Positions 9,227-18,824 of a stretch of DNA of 64,000 nt are shown here, one piece after another. Position numbers and translations under genes: made by a program. Each line of letters begins with the position of its first letter. Positions within the stretch are counted from its first letter, which is position 1. Source of the stretch: Anaerocolumna chitinilytica (GTDB taxonomy: Bacteria > Bacillota > Clostridia > Lachnospirales > Lachnospiraceae); NCBI RefSeq assembly GCF_014218355.1, contig NZ_AP023368.1, forward strand, positions 1,802,001-1,866,000, read 5' to 3'. The notes under the pieces are model-generated. The model did not search any database and had not been told where the DNA came from. It saw only the letters and a program-made list of their open reading frames with translations.

Positions 9227-9265
9227 GTCTAATTTAAGAAGAAATACTGGAAAGGAAGATCATAC

Positions 9266-10726
9266 ATGAGTACTACAAAATATGATGTTATCGTTGTTGG
9301 AGCTGGCCCCGGAGGCAGCGCTGCTGCCGCTTTGCTTGCAAAAGAAGGAAAAAGGGTTATGCTCGTGGATAAGAACAAATCTGCTGGTGGAAGAATGATG
9401 ACAATTCACGATAAGGAAGGTTTCCACTATGAACTGTTTCCAATCAGCGGTTGTCCTACTGAGGGATCACAGATGGAACATGTCCTTGAGTTGATTGGAA
9501 AGACGGATGCGGTCAAGCGAATAAAACCCAATGAACTGGGGTTGGTTGACCTTATGTGTTTAATGAATTCCAAGGGAGAACTACGCTGGCACGAGATGAG
9601 TGAGATGGGCAAAAAAATGCTACATTCTCTGCACATTTCACCCATGAATCCCATGCATGCTCTCGGATTAAACAGAGTAAAGAAATTCTTTAAAGCAATC
9701 ATGACTATGCCGGAAGGGGAAATCAACAAGCTCTATAACATATCAGCTGAGGAATTTGTTGATAGCTACGGCCCGTTTCCAGGCTTATTCCGAACATTTA
9801 CTCTGTTCATCTGCGAAGGTGCATTTGAAATGACCTGCGACAAGGTACCTGCGGCGGACTACATTCGATTTTATCAAGAATCGAACAAATTTGGATCAGG
9901 ACGCTATTATGAATATGGTTTTGGGCGTGTATTTGAAGTATATGCCGAAACGGTGAAAGAGCTCGGAGGAACAGTACTCTACAATACACGAGTTAAGAGC
10001 ATTGATGTCGAGGGCGGTATCGCTAAGGGTATTACTTTACAAAACGGTGATCAATACATGGCCGATATCGTGATCAGTGACGCTGGAATCCGCCAGACAG
10101 TCCTCCATCTTATCGGTGAAGAAAAATTTGATTTGGCTTACGTTAACCGCATCAAGTCTCTTCTGCCAAACCTAGCCTGCGTGGGGTACCGTTGGTTTTT
10201 GGACGCACCTGTCCTCAAAAGTCCTTCGTTGGTCTTCTTCCCAGAGGGTGGCCTTCACTCGTGGGATGAGTTTAAAGCGATGTCGGAGGGCAAAAGGGAT
10301 ATTCAAAATTACATTTATTTTGGCACGACATCCCTTTTTCCGAACACAGCTCCGGAGGGAAAGCAACTTGTATATGCTGTTATGTCGTGCTACCCGAACC
10401 CGAAGATTGATACTAAACCTATGCTTGAATATATTAAAAACATGATACATAGAATACAGCCGGATCTTTTTGACCACATCTATAAGACTGAGATTATGAG
10501 CGTTGAGCAGTCCGCTACATTTGGCACAGATAAAATGGCATCAGACTTCGGAGGTGAATCTTACGGAGTAGCCAATGCTATCGGTCAGTCAGGCGATCAG
10601 CGACCCAACGCTAAGTCTCCCATAAAAAATTTGTATTACGTCGGTAATGATGCAGGAGGTTGGGGAATGGGTACTAATCAGGCGGTAGACTCAGCTGTGA
10701 ACGTTGTCAATCTAATTTTAAATTAA
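9266..10726 (+). CDS. FAD-dependent desaturase/isomerase-like oxidoreductase
   Basis: This 486-residue protein begins with the dinucleotide-binding motif VIVVGAGPGGSAAAALLAKE and the ribose-binding VDKNKSAGGR. It ends with YYVGNDAGGWGMGTNQAV, the FAD-binding C-terminal signature of phytoene-desaturase and carotenoid-isomerase relatives. Clostridial members of this group are not tied to carotenoids; the substrate cannot be read from the sequence. A clear Shine-Dalgarno sequence (GGAAAGGAAGA) precedes ATG 9266. It is divergent from a TetR gene with an operator between them, so it is probably inducible by a small hydrophobic compound. Confidence 0.8.
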   Translation: MSTTKYDVIVVGAGPGGSAAAALLAKEGKRVMLVDKNKSAGGRMMTIHDKEGFHYELFPISGCPTEGSQMEHVLELIGKTDAVKRIKPNELGLVDLMCLMNSKGELRWHEMSEMGKKMLHSLHISPMNPMHALGLNRVKKFFKAIMTMPEGEINKLYNISAEEFVDSYGPFPGLFRTFTLFICEGAFEMTCDKVPAADYIRFYQESNKFGSGRYYEYGFGRVFEVYAETVKELGGTVLYNTRVKSIDVEGGIAKGITLQNGDQYMADIVISDAGIRQTVLHLIGEEKFDLAYVNRIKSLLPNLACVGYRWFLDAPVLKSPSLVFFPEGGLHSWDEFKAMSEGKRDIQNYIYFGTTSLFPNTAPEGKQLVYAVMSCYPNPKIDTKPMLEYIKNMIHRIQPDLFDHIYKTEIMSVEQSATFGTDKMASDFGGESYGVANAIGQSGDQRPNAKSPIKNLYYVGNDAGGWGMGTNQAVDSAVNVVNLILN

Positions 10727-10893
10727 CAGAATTATCTCAAGATACCTTGCGCAAAATAAGTTGTTCAAGATTGGCCAGAAGCGATTGGACTTCGTCGAAA
10801 AAGTGAGAGTATTTGTGCTAGAGAACTTTTGCCTTGGTCAGAGTCACTGTCAGCAGAATGCCGGAAATCTATCGTTAATAAGTAATCATTTCG

Positions 10894-10924
10894 TGCCGCC
10901 TGCAATGGCGGCATTCATTTTATA
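10894..10924 (+). terminator. Possible terminator of the desaturase-like gene
   Basis: GCCGCC and GGCGGC (around 10895-10912) enclose a six-base loop and are followed by ATTCATTTTAT, a modest T-rich tail. Confidence 0.5.
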
Positions 10925-10948
10925 TTGGTACGCTGATTTACCGATTAC

Positions 10949-10994
10949 AAAAAAACTGTGAGAAGTTTTATGTTTACACACTACTTCTCACAGT
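10949..10994 (-). terminator. Leftward rho-independent terminator
   Basis: ACTGTGAGAAGT at 10955-10966 pairs perfectly with 10983-10994. Read leftwards the stem is followed by six Ts (10954-10949). It includes the stop codon of the AraC gene. Confidence 0.85.
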
Positions 10995-12102
10995 CTCTAA
11001 TATGATTTTTCAATTTCAGCTTTTTAATGGATCGGACTTTCTTATGAAAAATTCGAATCTCATTCAAAAGGTCAATAAAATCTTGACCGGTTTGTGATCT
11101 TAAAATAGATGACAGATAGTTCTCATCAAGGTGGAACTCTCTGGCTATATCTGCAAGTGTTAGTTCTTCTTTGCAATGCAGATGCAAGTAGTAAATTACC
11201 TGCGAATAAAGCTTGGAAGGTACTATCTCAATGTTTTCTGATTCATAATTGACAAAATGCGATCTTTTAAATTCCTCAGGTTCCATATTCTTCATTTTAA
11301 TAAATGCTTTTAAAAATATTCGTGTATTTTTATATCCTAACAGGTTAGAAAGCAATGGCACAGACAAATCAAAAACTATGAGAAGAAAACAGGCATTTCT
11401 TATGCGGATTTCATCCAATAGATTATTAAAGTTAAGACCTGTGTGGCGTTTTAATAGAATGTTCAAATCTTTTTCGCTTAAATTAAATTTTTCTGCAATA
11501 GTTGACAGTGTAATATCTGTACGGTAGAGTAAATGAATAAAATTTATGATATCCCAAATGACATGATTGTTTTCAACTGTAATGTGTTTAACAATCTCCG
11601 ATGTTGATTTTCTCATGCGGTCAAACAAAACTAAAACTTCAACTATTTTTGCATAGATTAATGGGTCTTTCCAATGATTTTGATCTGTATATTCCCGTAA
11701 AAGATGTTTAAATATATCTGATACACGTTTAAAATCAGGTCCTTCAAAATAAACATATGATAAAGCATCCAAATTGCCTAAAATCAAATCGTCAAGTTCA
11801 GAATTTGCGTGGGCTCTAGTGAATATTTCTAAATCAAAGAAACATGTTATTGTCTCAAGCAGATTATTTGTATCGGGTATAATTTCGTGCATATGCCATG
11901 GGAGCATAATGCATAAAGAACCACTTTTTAGCTCATATCCCATTCCGTTAACGATTACCTTACCTTGACCGGAAAGTACGAGCATCATTTCTATAAAGGT
12001 ATGCTTGTGAATAGGAATATATTTATTATTACATGAATAAGCTATATGATATTGACCAATATCCCTTTTTAAATTATTTTGTACATATTCCACTGGCAGC
12101 AC
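10981..12102 (-). CDS. Tandem-HTH AraC-family regulator, C-terminally truncated
   Basis: This 373-residue protein has an N-terminal cupin-like sensor (IHKHTFIEMMLVLSGQG and LPWHMHEIIP). A first AraC DNA-binding region follows at about 185-290, and the start of a second at about 305-352. It is a paralogue of the adjacent 12175-13434 product. It loses similarity at EIRIFHKK, so the last HTH of the second domain is missing and replaced by about 23 unrelated basic residues. The second domain is therefore probably not functional for DNA binding. It lies directly downstream of its paralogue on the same strand and ends in its own terminator. Confidence 0.82.
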   Translation of the reverse strand: MLPVEYVQNNLKRDIGQYHIAYSCNNKYIPIHKHTFIEMMLVLSGQGKVIVNGMGYELKSGSLCIMLPWHMHEIIPDTNNLLETITCFFDLEIFTRAHANSELDDLILGNLDALSYVYFEGPDFKRVSDIFKHLLREYTDQNHWKDPLIYAKIVEVLVLFDRMRKSTSEIVKHITVENNHVIWDIINFIHLLYRTDITLSTIAEKFNLSEKDLNILLKRHTGLNFNNLLDEIRIRNACFLLIVFDLSVPLLSNLLGYKNTRIFLKAFIKMKNMEPEEFKRSHFVNYESENIEIVPSKLYSQVIYYLHLHCKEELTLADIAREFHLDENYLSSILRSQTGQDFIDLLNEIRIFHKKVRSIKKLKLKNHIRDCEK

Positions 12103-12174
12103 CTCATAAATTAAATTGAATTTGATAAATAAGTAATCATTAAGTCAACCCAATAATCAGTATGATGTATCAAA

Positions 12175-13434
12175 TCAGCCTAAGGACGATACCTCTTGAC
12201 TTTCTGCCTCATTTATATTTGTCTCAACGCTTCTGTATTTTCCAGGTGAAATTCCCTTCAAACTTTTAAAAACCCGAAAAAAGGTTTCAATAGTATTAAA
12301 GCCCACGTCAAAGCCAATTTCATATATAGGCTTGTCGGTGGCTTTTAGAAGGGAACAAGCATGGAAAATTCGAATTTGGTGTAAAAGGTCAATAAAGCTT
12401 TGACCTGTTTGAACTTTCACAAGATTGCAGAAATAGTTTTTGTTATAATGTAATTGGCTTGCTATGTCTTCTAAGGTTAATTCTTCTTTGTAATGCAGAT
12501 GTAAATAGTAAATTAACTGTGAATATATATTTGAAGAAAAGGTCAGGTTATTTTCTGTTATATTATTGCTGAAATATACTTTTCTAAAGTCCTCAGGTGC
12601 AAGACATTTTATTTTCTTGAAGGCTCTGAAAAATGCTTGTTTATTTTTATAGCCAACAAGAAGGGCAATATGTGAAAAAGATAATCCGGAAAGCATAAGT
12701 GCACAGACATTCCGTATCCGGATTTCATCCAATAAATCATTAAAATTTGATCCTGTTTGATGTTTTATGAGCATATTCAAATGTGACTTACTGTAATGAA
12801 ATTTATCTGCTAAATTTGTAAGTGATATGTCCTTGTTATAATTAAAATGAATGAAACTAATAATATCCCAAATACTTATATTTTTCTGTAGCTTTAAAGC
12901 GGTATCTTCTGATACCGATTGTTCTCTTCTTTTACGGTTGAATAAAACGAGAATTTCAGCAATCTTTACTTCAAAAATTGTTTTCTTCCACTGTTTGATA
13001 TCTGCATACTCTATTAATAGTTCATTAATTGCCCCATTAATATATTCATATTCTAAACCTTCAAAATGCACGTAAGGTAGGCTATCCATATCGTTGAAAA
13101 GTAGTTCGCCAAGTTCTAAACAAGGATTACTATCCATTAAAGCATCCAAACCAAAGCTTAATGATACCATTTCAAGTGGAGTTTCTGAAGCAGGTATTAT
13201 TTCGTGCATATGCCATGGAAGAATTATGTTTAAAGAGCCGCTTTTAAGCTCATACTCAAATCCGTTCACAATTTGCCTACCATATCCTGATAGAACAAAT
13301 TCCATTTCTATGAAATCATGTCTGTGCATGGATATACTTTGATAAAGGCGAGTATTCCGCATGAAGTAAGGAAATAGATCATTTTGTAGATCTTGACTTT
13401 TAATGTAAAGCGGAATTTTCATCATGGTCTGCAT
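12175..13434 (-). CDS. AraC-family regulator with two DNA-binding domains
   Basis: This 419-residue protein has three parts. Residues about 20-150 are a cupin sensor with MHRHDFIEMEFVLSGYG. Residues about 180-290 are a first AraC domain (ISLTNLADKFHYSKSHLNML). Residues about 305-410 are a second complete AraC domain (TLEDIASQLHYNKNYFCNLV, then IYEIGFDVGFNTIETFFRVF). Two AraC domains in one chain are uncommon. It is divergent from the beta-mannosidase gene and probably controls it in response to a mannoside. The start follows GGAGATGC. Confidence 0.85.
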   Translation of the reverse strand: MQTMMKIPLYIKSQDLQNDLFPYFMRNTRLYQSISMHRHDFIEMEFVLSGYGRQIVNGFEYELKSGSLNIILPWHMHEIIPASETPLEMVSLSFGLDALMDSNPCLELGELLFNDMDSLPYVHFEGLEYEYINGAINELLIEYADIKQWKKTIFEVKIAEILVLFNRKRREQSVSEDTALKLQKNISIWDIISFIHFNYNKDISLTNLADKFHYSKSHLNMLIKHQTGSNFNDLLDEIRIRNVCALMLSGLSFSHIALLVGYKNKQAFFRAFKKIKCLAPEDFRKVYFSNNITENNLTFSSNIYSQLIYYLHLHYKEELTLEDIASQLHYNKNYFCNLVKVQTGQSFIDLLHQIRIFHACSLLKATDKPIYEIGFDVGFNTIETFFRVFKSLKGISPGKYRSVETNINEAESQEVSSLG

Positions 13435-13783
13435 CTCCTAATATGGAATAAATTTATATGAATTATACAATTAATACTCACTTTATTATTACATTAAAAC
13501 GTCAGAAATTCAACTATATAAAAATACCTTTCACTTAAAAACAGGCTTGAATAATATGAGGGTTAAGCTCTGCAACACCTGGAGTTAAAGGGTTTAAGAG
13601 GTTCATGACAGATTTCTGGACAAATTCTATCTATTTAAGATAATCCAAATTGATATATGCTGCTTAATAAATATCAATGATTCAAATATAGCCTGTGCTA
13701 TTCTTAAACCGTATCCTTGGTTTTTGAATACATAATTTTTTCTAACTAAAAAGCAGGTAGTTTTTTTAAGGAGGGTTTTTTAA
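13435..13783. other. Divergent regulatory interval, no gene
   Basis: About 350 AT-rich bases lie between the AraC and beta-mannosidase genes. They should contain the AraC binding sites. No strong palindrome or obvious catabolite-repression site was recognised. The interval ends with the ribosome site AAGGAGGG before ATG 13784. Confidence 0.5.
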
Positions 13784-16312
13784 ATGTACAAGATTGATTT
13801 AAACGGAAAATGGAAAATGAAAAATGTTGCAGAAGAAGAGTGGATTGAAGCAAAAGTCCCAGGAACTGTTTTTGCTGATTTGCAAAATGCAGGACTTGTT
13901 GATGATCCATTTTTCAGAGACAATGAGGTCAAGATACAAGATTTGTTTTTTGAGGATTATGAATATGCCTGTGAATTTGAAGTTTTAAGCAACCATCTAG
14001 GGAACGATGAAGTGGTGCTTTGGTGCGAGGGTATTGATACTGTAGCCGACATTTATTTAAACAAACAACTGGTTGCTAAAACCGAAAATATGCACCGGAC
14101 ATACAAGTTTGATATCAAGAAAAATCTTGTGATTGGTACAAATGAAATTCATATTGTATTGCATTCACCTAAGAAGTATATTGAAAGCAAAGCAGTGTTA
14201 AGCAGATTTCCAAGTCTTGCAGCGAATAACGGAATAGATCAAATTAGAAAAGCACAATGTACCTTTGGGTGGGATTGGGGGCTAAGCCTGCCGGATTCAG
14301 GTATATGGAGAAATATATATATCGAGTGCAGTAATACAGCGGTAATAGACGAATTTTATATAACACAGCAACATGAAAAGGATAAAGTTACACTGCAGGC
14401 AAATATTAATTTCAAGATATGGAATGACAAGCCTCTTAATGCTGTGATAATAGTAACCGGGCCGGATAAAAAAACAATAATTGCTAAAGGGCCGGTTGAT
14501 GCGGTTAATAAGAAATATGTTGCAAATATTGAGATTGCTGATCCGAAGCTCTGGTGGCCGAATGGATATGGTGAACAGCCGATGTATGAAGTATCGATGC
14601 TTTTAATGGTCGAAGATACTTTAATTGACTCCAAAAAGGTAAACATAGGTTTAAGAACAATCGTGTTAAGGTGTGAAGAAGATGAATGGGGTAAATCATA
14701 TGAATTTGTTGTTAATGGCAAAGCACTTTTCTTAAGAGGTTCAAACCTTATTATTGAAGACAGCGTAATTGCCAGATACTCCAGGGAGCGTACCGAAAAA
14801 ATGCTTAAGGACTGTGCAGAAGCGAATTTTAACTGTGTGAGGGTATGGGGAGGAGCCCTTTATCCTAATGATGATTTTTATGAGACATGTGACCGGCTGG
14901 GATTGGTACTTTATCATGATTTTATGTTTGCGTGCAATGCTTACCCTGTATATGAAGAGTTCCTCGAGAATGTAAGGGAAGAAATCAGAGATAACGTAAA
15001 AAGAATCAGACATCATGCATGCCTGGGCTTGTGGAATGGAAGTAATGAAATAGAAATTGTTTTAGACTTGTTTGTTAGTAAGAGTCCTGAAATGGAAGAA
15101 ATAAGGAAAGGTTTTGGGCTTCCCCGGTTTGATGTTGATGAAAGTCTTATAAAAGGGGAATATCTAAAGCTTTTTGCAGAAATAATACCTGAATTGATTA
15201 AGGAACTCGATCCGCAGCGTTCATATGTGCGAAGCTCTCCCTCAAACGATGTATATTTTGACCATTTAAGTGAGAATAGAGGGGATTCTCATTACTATAT
15301 CGGTAATGGAAATACGACTCCTTACAGAAAGCAGCGTGAACATTATTGGAGATTTGTGTCTGAAATGGGATTCCAGAGCTATCCCAGCATGAAAACAATT
15401 AAGGCTTTCACATTACCTGAAGACCGCTATCCTGATTCACCAATAATGTATAAACACCAAAAGAGCGTGTATGGAAATAAGGTTATTGAAATGTATATGC
15501 AGCAAGACTTCAATATACCGGAGGATTTTGGGCTGTACATTTATACATCACAGATTCTGGCTGGTGAAGTCCTGAAATATGCAGCAGAGCACATGCGTAG
15601 AAACCGAGGCCGCTGTATGGGAATGATAACCTGGCAGTTAAATGACTGTTGGCCAGTAATTTCATGGGCTGGTAGGGATTACTTTGGTAGATGGAAGGCG
15701 CAGTTGTATTATTCAAAGCGTTTTTTTGCACCAGTCCTGGTTTCGGCATGTGATGAGGGCTCAAGAGTAGGAATCTATGTAACAAATGATACCTTTGACA
15801 CAATAGATGGAACTTTGAAATGGGAACTAAAAGACAATAGGTCTGATGTTATAGCTAATGGAGCGGAAGAAGTGAGCATAGAGCCACTTTCTGCAAAAAA
15901 CTATATACAGCTTGATTTTTCTGATGAAGTAAAGGATTTTAGACCTGAGGACTATTACATAGAATTTTCATTGGCATCGGGAGCAAATGAATTAGGTAGA
16001 GGGACAACTATATTTGTACCTGCAAAGGAATTTAAATTCTTGAATCCTGAAATAAATGTTTTGGTAGAGGAGAATGAAACATCCTTTATTTTGAAGGTGA
16101 AATCAGCAGCCTATGCAAGATCGGTAGGATTAGATCTTGAAAAAGCGGATTGCATTTTCAGTGACAATTATTTCGATATCTCGGCAAATGCAGTTAAAGT
16201 TATTGAGGTCAAGAAATCCAGCCTTTCAGAAAAGCTTATTATTGACCAGTTCAGGGATCAGCTTACAGTAGTAAGTGTTTATGATATCGCAAAAAATGCC
16301 GGTAGTTTATAA
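13784..16312 (+). CDS. GH2 beta-mannosidase
   Basis: This 842-residue cytoplasmic glycoside hydrolase removes terminal beta-D-mannose from oligomannosides. The jelly-roll N-terminal domain contains QCTFGWDWG near 158-166. The TIM barrel holds the acid/base E422 in LWNGSNE and the nucleophile E527 in FVSEMGFQSYPS. C-terminal beta domains follow. Length and motif order are normal for the family. No signal peptide is present, so it works on imported oligosaccharides. It forms an operon with the transporter that starts 34 bases downstream. Confidence 0.93.
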   Translation: MYKIDLNGKWKMKNVAEEEWIEAKVPGTVFADLQNAGLVDDPFFRDNEVKIQDLFFEDYEYACEFEVLSNHLGNDEVVLWCEGIDTVADIYLNKQLVAKTENMHRTYKFDIKKNLVIGTNEIHIVLHSPKKYIESKAVLSRFPSLAANNGIDQIRKAQCTFGWDWGLSLPDSGIWRNIYIECSNTAVIDEFYITQQHEKDKVTLQANINFKIWNDKPLNAVIIVTGPDKKTIIAKGPVDAVNKKYVANIEIADPKLWWPNGYGEQPMYEVSMLLMVEDTLIDSKKVNIGLRTIVLRCEEDEWGKSYEFVVNGKALFLRGSNLIIEDSVIARYSRERTEKMLKDCAEANFNCVRVWGGALYPNDDFYETCDRLGLVLYHDFMFACNAYPVYEEFLENVREEIRDNVKRIRHHACLGLWNGSNEIEIVLDLFVSKSPEMEEIRKGFGLPRFDVDESLIKGEYLKLFAEIIPELIKELDPQRSYVRSSPSNDVYFDHLSENRGDSHYYIGNGNTTPYRKQREHYWRFVSEMGFQSYPSMKTIKAFTLPEDRYPDSPIMYKHQKSVYGNKVIEMYMQQDFNIPEDFGLYIYTSQILAGEVLKYAAEHMRRNRGRCMGMITWQLNDCWPVISWAGRDYFGRWKAQLYYSKRFFAPVLVSACDEGSRVGIYVTNDTFDTIDGTLKWELKDNRSDVIANGAEEVSIEPLSAKNYIQLDFSDEVKDFRPEDYYIEFSLASGANELGRGTTIFVPAKEFKFLNPEINVLVEENETSFILKVKSAAYARSVGLDLEKADCIFSDNYFDISANAVKVIEVKKSSLSEKLIIDQFRDQLTVVSVYDIAKNAGSL

Positions 16313-16346
16313 GACTCGATAAATAAAAAACGAAGGGGAAATAACA

Positions 16347-17627
16347 ATGGAAGAAAAAATATTAATAGAACATAAAAAAACGCCATTTAAAAGGCTGGTT
16401 GCAGCATTGATTATTGGTGAGTTGGGGCTGTATATTTCCCTTTTGACCCCTGTAATGCTGCTTTTGACTTTTAAGATCATGGATATTGACCCTCTGCATG
16501 CTGCAGCTTCATTTGGAATGGTTTCTGGAGTCGGTGCACTTTTTGCACTCTCTGCAAATCCTGTAGGTGGTGCTATAAGTGACCGTACATGCTTAAACTT
16601 TGGTCGCAGGCGTACATGGATACTTATTGGGTCTGTCCTTGGTTCAATTTCGCTTATTGGAATATTGCTATCAACTAAAGTTTGGATGGTCGTTGTTTTC
16701 TGGTGCTGTGTACAGTTGTTTTTCAACTTTGCAATGGCCTCTTATACAGCATTAGTACCTGACCAGGTAGATGAATCGCTACGTGGCTCCATATCCGGAA
16801 TTCTTGGATTGGTCGCCCCAATTGGCCCAATTCTAGGTATGGTGATTATGACAATTATGGGAAAGGCTCCATTAACTGCAAAGTGGGGAGTATTGGTTGC
16901 TATTGGTATAATTTCTGCTATAATAAGTTGTATGATGATAAAAGAAGGTAAGGTAGAGTACAAACAACCGGAAAACGAAAGAGTTAAGTTATCGTTTGGC
17001 GAGGCATTATCAAAAATTTATCCCAGTCCACGCAAATATCCGGCATTTACATGGGGCTGGCTGACAAGATTTTTTGTAGCTTTGGCTTATTGCAGCAGTT
17101 CCTACAACGCTATGATGCTTATGCAGCGATATCACTTATCACAGCAACAGACAACCGGAATGACAACGCTTATATCAATTGTAGGTATGGCATTTTTGGC
17201 CGTGTCCAGTTTGTTTGGAGGAGTACTTTCTGATAAATACAGAAAGCAAAAGCCATTTGTGATATCTTCTGCAATTGTTGTAGGAATGGGGCTTGTCATA
17301 AATGCATTTGCACCTACAGTGACTTATATAATAATAGGCTATGCAGTATCCAGCTTTGGCTATGGAATTTACCTAGCTGTTGATATGGCTCTTGTAGCGC
17401 GGATTCTGCCCAATAAGGGAGATGCCGCAAAAGACTTTGGAATAATGAACATTGCTAACACAATACCACAATCAATTGTACCTTTTGCTGGCCCTATCCT
17501 TCTTGGAATAGGTGGGTGGACATTCTTCTTTGGAGCACTTGCGGTAAACGGTCTACTAAGTGCAATAGCAGTAATACCAATACCGGAAATGTCTCCAAAA
17601 CCCGTTCAAGAAGTAGTGGAAAGATAA
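16347..17627 (+). CDS. MFS transporter, probable sugar carrier
   Basis: This 426-residue protein has about twelve hydrophobic segments. The loop 2-3 motif GGAISDRTCLNFGRRRTWI is characteristic of major-facilitator and GPH-like carriers, and GGVLSDKYRKQKPF is the matching half-repeat motif. Its position 34 bases after the beta-mannosidase gene suggests uptake of mannosides or a related sugar. The substrate itself is not visible. GAAGGGGAAA precedes the ATG. Confidence 0.85.
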   Translation: MEEKILIEHKKTPFKRLVAALIIGELGLYISLLTPVMLLLTFKIMDIDPLHAAASFGMVSGVGALFALSANPVGGAISDRTCLNFGRRRTWILIGSVLGSISLIGILLSTKVWMVVVFWCCVQLFFNFAMASYTALVPDQVDESLRGSISGILGLVAPIGPILGMVIMTIMGKAPLTAKWGVLVAIGIISAIISCMMIKEGKVEYKQPENERVKLSFGEALSKIYPSPRKYPAFTWGWLTRFFVALAYCSSSYNAMMLMQRYHLSQQQTTGMTTLISIVGMAFLAVSSLFGGVLSDKYRKQKPFVISSAIVVGMGLVINAFAPTVTYIIIGYAVSSFGYGIYLAVDMALVARILPNKGDAAKDFGIMNIANTIPQSIVPFAGPILLGIGGWTFFFGALAVNGLLSAIAVIPIPEMSPKPVQEVVER

Positions 17628-17694
17628 TTTTAAAGATTAATAATCGAGAACATTTTGTTACACTTTGCGGAATAATAGAGTTGGAGAGAGATAT

Positions 17695-18540
17695 ATGCCT
17701 AATATAACAGAAAATATATTAACACAGATCATAAAGGCCTTTAACGGAGTTGCTGGAATTGATGCCATCGTTTAGGGTGGTTCCCGCGCTACAGGCACAG
17801 CGAATAAGGATTCCGATATAGATATAGGAATCTACTATGATGAGGCGTCATTTGACCTTACATCATTCAGACAAAAAGCTGTCTCACTTGATGATGAACA
17901 CCGAATAAATATAATAACCGATCCCGGCGAATGGGGCCCGTGGATTAACGGCGGAGGATGGCTGAAAATTGATGGCATTGCTGTGGATATTCTTTTCAGG
18001 GATACCCGAAAAGTTATTACTGTGATTGATGATTGTATTGATGGAAAAATCTCGATTGACTATCAATGCGGTCATCCGTTTGGGTTTGTGAACTCTATTT
18101 ACATGGGAGAGGTTGCATATTGCATAATTTTGAGCAGCAATAACAGCCTTATCTCGGAACAGAAAAAAAGGCTTATAGAATTACCTAAAAGCTACCAGAC
18201 AGCTACCATAGAAAAATTCTTATGGGAATGTGAGTTTTCCCTACAGTGCGGGACGAAGGCAATCGGTAAAGGAGATGTTCTATATGCTGCCGGTTCACTG
18301 TTTCGGTGTGCAGTCAGCTTACTGCAAGTTCTGTATGCCATAAATGGGATGTATATGCTTAACGAAAAAGGCAGTCTGGGGCGACTGCTAAGGCAAAAAG
18401 AAGCATTTATCCCAAAAGATTTTGCGAACGCCGTGGAAGCAGCATTATCTGGTTTAAGTAAAAATACTATACAAGACTGTATTGATAGAATTCAGGCGCA
18501 ATATAACGAAATATCTAGTTACAGCAGGCAAATATTATAG
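17695..18540 (+). pseudogene. Nucleotidyltransferase gene with one in-frame TAG
   Basis: From ATG 17695 (ribosome site GGAGAG) the frame reads MPNITENILTQI, then TAG at 17773-17775 (codon 27), then GGSRATGTANKDSDIDIGI and on without interruption to 18540. The post-stop sequence is the exact nucleotidyltransferase signature (GGS...DSDID), so the stop interrupts a coherent 281-codon gene. A Leu or similar codon (TTG to TAG) is the likely ancestor. There are no frameshifts and little other decay, implying a recent nonsense mutation, suppression or a sequencing error. The family includes aminoglycoside nucleotidyltransferases and MNT-like proteins. Confidence 0.85.
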
Positions 18541-18690
18541 ATGTATTTAAATTCCCATTTGTAGTTGAGTTATTCCGCCAGCAATTTTACTGGACTTGAG
18601 TAAAATGCTTGCAATAATCACTGTGGTGTTGCTTGCAAGGAACCTGGTTGACCACAGTATGTAACGGATTTGAAGCTTAAAATGAAAAAG

Positions 18691-18733
18691 AATCGGGTTT
18701 GAAAAATGTGTTTTTCAGCCCGATTTTTTTGCT
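18691..18733 (+). terminator. Rho-independent terminator
   Basis: AATCGGG at 18691-18697 pairs with CCCGATT at 18719-18725, with an inner A-rich/T-rich stem, and is followed by a run of Ts. Confidence 0.85.
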
Positions 18734-18824
18734 TTTTTCAGATGACGAAGAGAATTTGCTGGGATGTAAATTCACAAAACCTAATGTTTAACGCTCCGAT
18801 AGTAGATTCACTTTATTCCTATAT

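Noticed and set aside
10761..10961. 66-codon rightward frame after the desaturase-like gene
   Set aside because: It runs through a terminator-like hairpin, lacks a ribosome site, and its sequence does not resemble a protein family.
14356..14721. 121-codon frame antisense to beta-mannosidase
   Set aside because: Lies wholly inside a confident gene and has no start signal or family likeness.
17773..17775. TAG as pyrrolysine or another recoded codon
   Set aside because: The family has no such residue here, no downstream insertion element is visible, and a Leu-to-stop mutation explains it.
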